NCBI RefSeq assembly: GCF_958298935.1
Contig: NC_084940.1
Span: forward strand, 4,742,001-4,806,000
DNA length: 64,000 bases
From: Phragmites australis
Lineage: Eukaryota > Streptophyta > Magnoliopsida > Poales > Poaceae
Reading direction: 5' to 3'
Position 1 is the first letter of the stretch; every line of letters starts with the position of its first letter. Under the pieces are notes generated by a model. That model had not been told where the DNA came from. It saw only the letters and a program-made list of their open reading frames with translations, and did no database searches. This document shows, in pieces, positions 55,859-64,000 of the stretch. Position numbers and translations under genes: made by a program.

Positions 55859-57794
55859 TGGCGCGCGCCTCCGCCTCGGTGGCGAAGCTGGGGCGGGTGG
55901 ATGACGAGAGGCGAGGGGGCGGCAATGTGATGGATGGCTCGCTGGTGAGGTGGCGTCTCCTACAAGCATTGGGATTTAGAGGGGGAGACCCCATGATTTG
56001 TTTATACAAGGAAAGCACAAGAGATCTGGATCCAAATGAGCACCAAGCAATGGCCATTTGCGGAAAAAAAAAACCAGATTTGATCTTGCAGTACTGTGTG
56101 TGACAGTGTACTGCCACTAAATACAAGCTTGATTGGATCTTGGCTTGAGTGAATTAGTTTTTAATCAGGAAAAGGATACTGCATGCAGTTTAATAAGTGA
56201 TGGGAAGATGAGAGGAAGGTGGTGGCCTAGCAGCTTAGGTGTGGTTGGGGTCATCATCTGCATATGCTTAACCCTAGTTGGTGTACTTATTACTGCCATT
56301 TCAGCCTCTTCGGATTGTTAATTGCTCTTGCTGTCTTTGGAGGTGAAAACATCTCTTCTTCTTCCTCCTCGTGTTCTGTGAAAACAGGTTACTGCTAATT
56401 CTCTCGGCAATCGGACATTTATCCAATGTTCGATGGAAGAGCATTTTGCAGTGTCAGTTATTCTTAATCCCTGTTCCTTTGTACCGTTGGTACAGGAGTT
56501 GACAGTGGCTGTTACTTCTGGCTTTAGGTGTGACCTTCTAAAATGTTTTCTGATGGCCTGCAGTGGCAGTGCTGCTGCTTTATGGTTAGCTCTTTGCAGG
56601 TAGAACAGTTCTTCTGCAGATCTCCTCCTTTACACTGAGTAAGGTAAGTACAACTGTAAAAAAATGCATCTTTTGTTGCTAATTCAACATTTTTTTACTT
56701 TTCCATTACCAGCATTCATCTTTGCCTTTGCCTGCAATATTTACAGACCTACAGAACTCAATCTTTTCAGAACTTGCTACTAACAATCGTAAAATATAGT
56801 CCTTTCTCATTCTTCTCTTGTGCTATCTTCTGAAACGCTTAATAATTTTCTTAAGCTGGTATAGCCGCAATATTATTTAGGTTTACTAAACTCCGGTTAC
56901 TATTATTGAACATATGATGATCTAAGCTATTCTTTGATAAGAGTATTGCTAAAATTCACAAGAAAACATCCTCTTTTCACAAGTATGCTCACAATGTGCT
57001 GTTTTTTCGTCGCTTCCTTGTAATTTGTATGTACTTCTCAGTTTATGCGCACCTATCAGCGAGCTCAAATTACTCGCTCTGCAGCTTGGTAATAGGTTAA
57101 TCTGTGTAAGTTCAGATTCTTCAGAAAGTATGTTCCATGTCATATGCCTAAGTTTCTTCAAAAAGGAGATCACTACGATACTAGAACTGGCAATCCTAAT
57201 TACTTCCTGTGAACTCATCATGGGCATCAGAGAGAGTTCTGTTGGTTAAAGAAAAAAGATTAAGACAGAGGGAATAAGAGAGGAATCTTAAGGTGCACAT
57301 GGCAGTAAGTAAAGGGGGTGAAGGTTAGTACAATGGAAAGGCATAAAAAACTTTCAGCTACTTACCCATGTGAATAGGTGCCAAACCGCTGGAAAGTAAC
57401 CGAAAAAGACCAGATATGCGGTGATAAAAATAAGTTTCTTGAGCAAGAATATGATCGTGTCTTTGAGTGGAAGGGACAATGAGGAATAAGATAGTAAGAT
57501 AACCGCCCTATTGTTCTTAGTTAAATCCCTGGATCTATCTTAGCTTAGCATCATCACCATGGCTGCTGGTAGATTCCTTTGGGGTTTGAATAACTACCAT
57601 TTCAACATCAAACTCATAACTTTTAAAAGTGCAAAGCACGCTCGTCGATTTTTTTAATGTTTGCAAACTGCTTGGTGGATTCAATTATTTCACCATTCTT
57701 CCTGCTCGGTGATTTCATTTACACCAGTTCAATTTTTCTTCCACCATAATTTTGTTTATTCTAACCAAACGTTGGCTCTAAAATTAAAGGAGAC
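55859..57794. other. upstream region of the receptor kinase and intergenic DNA
   Basis: The first ~300 bases are the GC-rich leader/promoter of the kinase gene. Beyond that the DNA is AT rich and I recognise no gene. Confidence 0.5.
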
Positions 57795-58103
57795 AAATGG
57801 TTTTCAAGTCCCATAAATTGAATTGCGATTGAGGACTAGCTAATGCTACTGCCTATGACTTATTACCTTGTTTCAGTAAACTTGTTCTGAATTTTAAGTC
57901 AACTATGTCGAATTAACTTTTAATTAGTAGCAAATGTTCATTCTGAATCTTACCGGGGATGAACGGTTTTCAAGTTGAGAAACTTGAGTTTCAACTGAGG
58001 ACGAACTAAATGATGCTGCCTATGACTTGTTACCTTGTATCAGTAAACTTGTTATGAAGTTCAAGTCAACTATGTCAAATTAACTTTATGTTAGTACCAA
58101 CGT
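57795..58103. repeat. direct duplication, two ~145-bp copies about 166 bp apart
   Basis: Copy 1 (from about 57795) and copy 2 (from about 57962) share GGTTTTCAAGT, TTGAGGAC/CTGAGGAC, ACTGCCTATGACTT-like, GTTACCTTGT and AGTCAACTATGTC(G/A)AATTAAC. Differences are mostly substitutions. Confidence 0.75.
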
Positions 58104-58797
58104 TATACATAATAAACCAAATAACCCAAGCTAATCGACCGTCATTCGCGCTTAACTCGAGGTTAGAATGTGGTCACATGTTTGATGATGGACAAATCAG
58201 GATACATGTTAGGTGCCACAGGGTTGATAATGTTTGAGTAATATGGTGGTGGTGAACATCACGGGAGTATGAGGCTGATTTGGATTCAGATCCCATCAGG
58301 GGGGGGGGGGGGTTGAGGAGAGGATCACAAGATGCATGGAGCCATGCAGGGAGCACATGGTTAAGTTTAAGTGGACTTATCGCGTGTTTAATTAAGACAA
58401 AACCCTGCACCTTCTCCAAGCTGATCAGGCACAGTTCTTTGACAGCTAATTCTTCCGTTAGTTCTCTGACACTAGGACATTTCTCAGGCCTAGCTGAAGC
58501 CAAGATCTGATCTGATCCTATGCCTCTTGTCCCTTCAGTAAATTTTTTTTTGCTAGCCCTAATTTTTTTACAGAATTCCGCCGACTCTACGCGGATAGAT
58601 CTGATTGGAGAATAACTCTAGCTGCACTGTCAAAAGTTAATTAGAACTGGTGGTCGGTTAAGAACATTCTGTCACTGAAAGGTTGAAACAGTTAAACAAT
58701 GTTGCGAAGGGTACAACTTCTCGGTTCCCAAATAGAGTAATTTCTTGCTTTCAAATAGCAGTGCGTTTGGAATAATGGAAAGCTAGAAGTAGCCATC
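58104..58797. other. intergenic, includes a 14-base G run
   Basis: No gene seen. An uninterrupted run of about 14 G lies at 58299-58312; its length may not be reliable in an assembly. Confidence 0.5.
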
Positions 58798-58812
58798 AAA
58801 ATTGTTAGGCAT

Positions 58813-58990
58813 GGGAGCAGGGTTTCGTATATTGAGTTATCGGGTTATTTTGATCGAGGTGCTAAGTAAGACATAGTTGTTTGCAGGGTAATGTTGTTTG
58901 GCGTGGATGTTGTGTTTTTTTATAGCTGTTGGGTTGTAACTGCTTTCTGTATTGTACCTCTTCTCCGTGTTAGAGAAAAAAAAGAAAAAA
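58813..58990 (+). mobile_element. short retroposed insert (truncated LINE or SINE) with TSD
   Basis: AAAATTGTTAGGCAT at 58798-58812 is repeated as AAAATTGTTAGGTAT at about 58988-59002, bracketing 178 bp that end in an A-rich tail (GAGAAAAAAAAGAAAAAA). The 3' part, with TTCTGTATTGTACCTCTTCT, resembles LINE 3' UTRs, but no ORF or A/B box is evident. A duplication with an A tail implies target-primed insertion. Confidence 0.75.
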
Positions 58991-59210
58991 ATTGTTAGGT
59001 ATTTAGCCAACTAAATCACTGTATGCTGTTGGGGTCACATTCTCCAAAATTCACTATATGGTTAGCTATGTATAGCTGTTGGAGTTCTCCAAAGTCAGAA
59101 CAGTTAAAACACTGCTGCACAGCAAAGAGCTTTTCCTCTGTCTCATAACGTCACTCCTGGCTTGCAAACTGATAGACCCAAACTGCCAGAGCTAGCAATC
59201 CATATTGCTA

Positions 59211-59457
59211 CCCCTCCGATCTCAATATAAGTCCAGTTAGATTAGTTCTCATACTTTTTTAGTTTTGATCACCAATAAAAAAAATCATATAGATTAATAA
59301 TATAAGATTGATGTTACTAGATTCATTATGAAAAATACTATCATAATATAACCCCTTCTATTTGAATTAATTTATTTTTATAGATATTATTAGTCAAAGT
59401 ACTATATTGAAGACCGTATCGATATCCTAATAGACTTATATTTAGTATTAGAAGGAG
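59211..59457. mobile_element. Stowaway-like MITE
   Basis: The left end CCCCTCCGATCTCAATATAAGTC and right end GACTTATATTTAGTATTAGAAGGAG are inverted repeats of the CTCCCTCCGT...ATAAGTC type, with TA on both sides (59209-59210 and 59458-59459). Tc1/Mariner-derived Stowaway elements have TA target duplications. AT-rich interior, no ORF. Confidence 0.75.
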
Positions 59458-59459
59458 TA

Positions 59460-61772
59460 ACATTTGCAAGCGACCATGATGATTTCTGTCAGTGAAGAAA
59501 ATTCTTTCACCAACAAACTACAATTGTTAAAGATGCTAGCAGACTGGATTTACTTCTTCGAAGTACTGTTAATCCAGTTACTACTTCCAAGCTAAGTGTA
59601 CGTATGAAATGCTACATTTTTTAGCCTGATCAGAGCCGGACAGGAATTGACGAGCTTGGGGCATCTGTCTGCCGCACTGAGCCTACCGACGTTTGATCAT
59701 AGCTTGCATGCCATGATCATCTTTCAGGTTAAAAATTAGTAGCATAGAGCATGGTAAGAGATATAGGTTCAGTTCAAAGTAGAGACATAGGAGTGGGGAT
59801 CAGGGCAAGTTGGATGTGTCTTATGAAGTGGGATGAACAGCTACTGAAAATTTGGCTTTCTCCCCTGCATGCATGACAACAGAAGATTTAAACAAAGCAA
59901 GTTATATTCGTCCCGGGACGTGCAAATGAAAGGCAAAGTTTAAGGATCCAATAATTCATAACGAATCTTTGTGCCTTTGTTATCCCCTGACGTGTTGTAT
60001 CACTGAAAATCCTAGAGCTGGATATGGATGTAATCATGGACGCTCCATTAGCTTAATACACTTGGTTTTCATGACATTTAATTATCAGTCATTAACATTT
60101 TAACATTTGATATACTATAATGCATGAAACAGCAAGGCAACAACTTGTAGACAAAACTTTTCTTGTCCAAAAAAGTGCATCTATTATTAGCCTATATTGT
60201 TGTGATTTTATTTATGTTGTTATCAGCAAGATGGCTGGCTACCACCTGACCTAACCTAGCCACTTTGGTAGTTCTGGTGGCACTACCCCATGTTTGATGT
60301 TTTTCCCGGAAGTCACGTCGCAAAAGGGTGATCTGTCGCATGCTTTGGAACACACAAAAGAGCACACCCGTATCACTGCCTAACCTGCCCTTTCCATGTT
60401 TGCATTGCAAGCAAGAAAATGGAGATCCACTGCTACTTGATTCTACTCGCAAGCTTTAGGCCTTGCTTGGAACGTAGGGTTTTTGTTTCCCGATTTTTTT
60501 CCCCTACAGTTGAACTGTTATACGTGAAATTCTTATGTTTCAAACAGGATCTCGGTCTGTTTCTCACTTTCTTTGGTCACATCAATGTCTCCCAAGCACA
60601 ATGCCTGGTGATTGGAGCTGAAATTGCACTCCTTAATTTCAGGGTTTTGCTCTCTTAGTTGTTAGTACACATGTACCTGCTTTATCTTCATGTCTCCAGG
60701 CATTATTCTACATGGGGAAAAGATTGCAACTGGGGCACCAAGGCTTGTTAGTGCTCACATGAGTTTAGGTCAGGCATTTGGTGTGATTTTCTTGCTTCAG
60801 AGAAAAGATCCGGAAGATCCAAATGACGCAATAAAAAAATGACACAAACATGTGCAAAAGGAGAATGGATGGCATCTTGAATAGATGTGCGGCGCGCATG
60901 AATGAGTGGGGCTGTTTGGGTACAACAACACCACCTTTATGATTGAAACACCAACTTTGGATGTATTCGTGAGTATTCATTCATAAATGTATTTCATATA
61001 ATTTTCACTAAATGTTTGGTAATATTGATTTATTTTCAAAGTCAACATATTATAGTTTGTAGCTGTGGGTTTTTAGTTGAATTGGATTCACTTGGACGAC
61101 TCATGAGGACAGAGTTTTTTTTTCCAAACAAACTATGTAGGCTATAGTTTCAACTTTCATAGGAACAAATGAGATGCACATGGGAAAATTTTCAAGAATC
61201 ATCTGATTGCTTCAGGATAAAAAAAAAAGAGAGAGGTTATGATCCCATAAATTTCTTCAAACTTCACCACTTGATGCCGTGGCAGATGAAGCTCCCATGC
61301 TGACGAACATGAGCTATCAATGAAGCTTCTTCCATGAAGCATTTCAGAGGAATCTCTCTCTATCCCTCCCTGCTCCCTGATGTGCCGGTGTTTGCATCCT
61401 CAGAAGAATACAGTACAGCATAAAAGCCTGAGTCATCAGTCGTCACCGCTGCATCATACTACAAGCATACCTGCCATTGATGACACCTGCAGTCCTGCAC
61501 GTCTTGGTTCCATGCCTCCGCAGCGATTTCTTGGAATGAAGAACGCGCCATGCCGTGCGCCGGGACTCGCCCAGTTTGCTGCGAAAACCGGCAGCTTCCG
61601 GCCATCTGGCAGCGACAGCCTGAAACTCCAGCGGATGCATGCATTTGTCAGGCAAGCGGCAACATGCTTGATGACCGACAGCCTGAAACTCCAGTGCAGT
61701 AACTGATACGGATAACCTGAGAGAACGGCAATAAAGACAGGTCGAACACATTTGTATTTCGCATCATAGCAA
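59460..61772. other. intergenic, no gene recognised
   Basis: Open frames are short and lack homology. A phrase GACAGCCTGAAACTCCAG occurs twice, at about 61614 and 61677. Confidence 0.45.
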
Positions 61773-61885
61773 TCAGCAAACCCAATTCTTGTCGCCCGTC
61801 AGTCTCTGAATATAAGCAAACGAGATATCCTCAGGAACTCTGACGTAGAAGGATTCAGGCAAGCGGTGTTCTAAAAATTTTTTAT
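61773..61885 (-). other. possible terminal coding exon, function unknown
   Basis: After a possible acceptor TTTTTTAG near 61875, the minus strand reads HRLPESFYVRVPEDISFAYI then QRLTGDKNWVC and stop. The composition is protein-like, but I recognise no family and can find no convincing upstream exons. It may be a pseudogene end or chance. Confidence 0.2.
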
Positions 61886-62279
61886 GAAGAAAAGAAATCA
61901 TAGCCACATGGACATAATTCCACACCACACACATGAGAGATGGTGCCACAGAAGTTGCTGTTTTCTGGCAAGAAATAAACAGGAGTCTCAGTTCTGCGAA
62001 CAAGCTAAAAATTTCCTTCTTGAGTTTTAGTATCGTCGTCGCCATGGACTGACGAGAAATGCTGGCATTTGAAGTCGAAATACCCTGCGGAAATGTGAGA
62101 GTAAGCATCACATACAGGAAGAGTATGCAAATTTCATATACGCGATGCACTTGCAAGCCAAAAATGATGTGATAGCCTTCCCTCCGATGAAACAATGCAG
62201 TTTGGTTGTCCATGACATTGCATAAGATATATCACTAGCATAAAAGATACTCTTTCCAATTCAAAATGTTTACAAGGTG

Positions 62280-63720
62280 CAGTACCGAGATAGGCGATTA
62301 GAGGTGATGAATAGACGTCTTAACAAATTTCTTTCGAAATTTATTATTTTTTACTATTCTTGAGCCAAACGTACCTCAAAAATACATGCGAAAGCAATAA
62401 AGACAAGAACAAAAAGTAATACTTCTAAAACTAACGCTCCTATTAGATGAAAGTGAACACTAGGTTACAGTTAAGGAAGCAAATTATATAAGACCTGGGT
62501 GAGAAAGACCCCTGCGAGACCTGCATCCATGCCGTTCATCCTTGATCCAACGGTCTCTGCGTGCGCATTTCCCCGTGATGGAGGACACGTGTTGATGTCT
62601 GGCGAGGGTCTACATGTGAGACCGGGTCTTATATAATTTGCTTCCTACAGTTAAGACCATATTAAGAGTCATAGCGCAAGGAATCAAGCAATTTGAAGAA
62701 AAACTTCTAAACATAAGAGAACTAGCCACCGGAAGAAGAGATTCTTCAAGTTGATTGATCAGAGTGTTGGGATGGTACAAGACCAACTCATATAAGATGA
62801 TTAATCCTCTAATAATAAGAAAAACACATCTTACATGACTAAAAATAAGTAGCTCCCAAGAAAACGAAAATCAACAAGGAAACACCAAAAACATGCACAA
62901 AAACGAGAGATCCAAAAGCAGGAGACTAGAACAAGATGAACTCAAGTATATGCAAAAACACTCTCTTTCAGCAGATTACAAAGTGTTTTTCTCGTAAAGC
63001 TCCCACCTAAACATAGTCTAAGCACTTCTCTTTCCCTTTCATCACAACACAAGTGGAATGCTCTCAACACTCTCAAAGGCTCAAGTGTTTCCACTAGCTA
63101 TAACCCTCTATTTATAGATCTAAGAGGCTTACTTAACCCTTAAGTAATCATGTCCCTAAACTACCCTCACTTACAATGCACTCCCACTATCATGTGGGTA
63201 GTTCTGTTCGAATTTTTCTCCATCCATCGGATGCCCGTGGCGCCTTTTATGACCTATTCTCGCCTTGACGCAAGCTTCGCGATAATACCACGTGCACTCC
63301 ATCCTGTCGCGATTTTTGCAGCTAAATCGGGAAAACGTCTTGCACGCTTCTCAAAGCGTGACTCACAATCACTTGCATACACCTTATACAAGCATCTCGA
63401 TGACAACACGTGTACTCCGTCTTGCGATCTTAACCATCGGCAAGTCTCTCCCACTCCTGATCCCTCGGACCGCCCTATCACTTGCACCGACATCCCTTTT
63501 GCTTGACTTTGTCAACATATCATCTTCATCCTCCATCTTATGCTTTGCTTGACCTCCACATGTATAGCTAAGATCACCCTTGACTCTGCCCTAGGCACCA
63601 AGCTCTCCTCTTAGCCCCGATCTTCCCACCGTTAGTCACCAAGTTGCATCCATCACCTACACACTATAAGACAAGCAAACATGTACTTCCAATACCATTT
63701 TAGTCCATCACAAGTTAGTT
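62280..63720. repeat. dispersed LTR-like repeat, inverted partner of 49.5-50.3 kb
   Basis: The left part has GATTAGAGGTGATGAATAGACGTC, the layout seen in other grass LTR-like repeats. The right part (63310-63690) is the reverse complement of 49600-50000. Beyond 63750, ACCATCCGAC words recur, as in grass LTR retroelements, so the repeat probably continues past the window edge. Confidence 0.65.
62475..62645. mobile_element. Mutator-type MITE, 171 bp, perfect 9-bp TSD
   Basis: TACAGTTAA lies at 62466-62474 and 62646-62654. Between them the ends GGAAGCAAATTATATAAGAC and its exact reverse complement form terminal inverted repeats (21 bp identical in all). A 9-bp duplication with TIRs beginning with G is the MULE pattern. 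It has no ORF and is inserted in the surrounding dispersed repeat. Confidence 0.92.
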
Positions 63721-64000
63721 GAAATCAAAATCTCTGCAGAAATGACCCATCTCTGAAAATTCGTGAATGCCGGATGATCCGATGTTCACTCCTGAGCGTT
63801 GAACCATCCGACGTGTTCAACTCAGCAGACAAGCCGTCTGAGATCCTCTCTGCAAGAAATAGTCCGGCATGTATCCATGCCCATCGCCGGACCATCCGAC
63901 ATATCTATTCTTTCCGGAGCCTATTTTGCACCTTCTCTGGACAAATTACTCCGGTGTATACAAGTCCGCTAGAGCCAGTTTGCAATCTCTCTACAATAAA
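63721..64000. repeat. LTR-like repeat DNA with ACCATCCGAC words, runs off the window
   Basis: ACCATCCGAC occurs at about 63806 and 63892, and CGGATGATCCGATG at about 63771. Such words are common in grass LTR retrotransposons. No gene seen. Confidence 0.35.

Noticed and set aside
56133..56321. 62-codon frame with a hydrophobic segment
   Set aside because: Isolated, with no promoter or family support, and hydrophobicity from one stretch only.
61380..61706. 108-codon + strand frame
   Set aside because: Contains an internal duplicated phrase and no domain. Probably noncoding.

Overview
The window is nuclear DNA from a plant, almost certainly a grass. Genes are split by GT-AG introns. Coding exons have GC-rich 5' ends. 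The families present are typical of plants (GAUT glycosyltransferase, DYW-type PPR protein, LRR receptor kinase, SBT5-type subtilase, CC-NB-ARC resistance protein). The gene spaces are separated by AT-rich DNA full of LTR retrotransposons, LINEs and MITEs. I cannot name the species from sequence alone.

Layout. 1-1893 (-): 5' half of a GAUT galacturonosyltransferase gene that runs off the left edge. 3832-4251 (-): single-exon gene for an uncharacterised 139-residue protein. 6.4-9.6 kb: tandem duplications and low-complexity repeats. 10448-12403 (-): intronless DYW-class PPR gene. 12.5-18.0 kb: an island bounded by two copies of an AT-rich repeat in opposite orientation. It holds a leader-like segment, a broken TPR/TTL gene and a broken eIF3g gene, all on the + strand. 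18292-18501 (+): a 69-residue membrane protein with a clear TATA box. 19967-20263: a 5'-truncated LINE. 22517-28822 (-): a nearly intact LINE. 29.5-32.4 kb: a MITE-like element, a BTB gene scrap, CACTA-like repeats and a MITE.

32471-40203 (-) is a subtilase pseudogene. It is split by a very young Reina-like Ty3/gypsy element (34757-40110) and contains an intact tRNA-Ile(AAU) gene. 40.4-47.0 kb is a decayed Copia element that itself carries a 1.56-kb solo LTR. 47057-49506 is an NLR pseudogene, also split by a solo-LTR-like insertion. 49.5-51.6 kb is further repeat DNA. 52458-55858 (-) is an intact two-exon LRR receptor kinase of the RGI (root growth factor receptor) type. 55.9-64.0 kb has no confident gene and contains a duplicated segment, a short retroposed insert, a Stowaway-like MITE, a MULE-type MITE and a dispersed repeat.

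The genes form no operon or pathway. The intact genes (GAUT, the 139-aa protein, PPR, the 69-aa protein, the RLK and the tRNA) are independent units. The main interest lies in nested insertions with readable target-site duplications, in gene fragments between inverted repeats, and in two young retroelements whose only stop codons all fit C-to-T change at plant methylation contexts. I found no convincing undescribed biological system. All intron boundaries are inferred from GT-AG signals and family alignment, not from transcripts.
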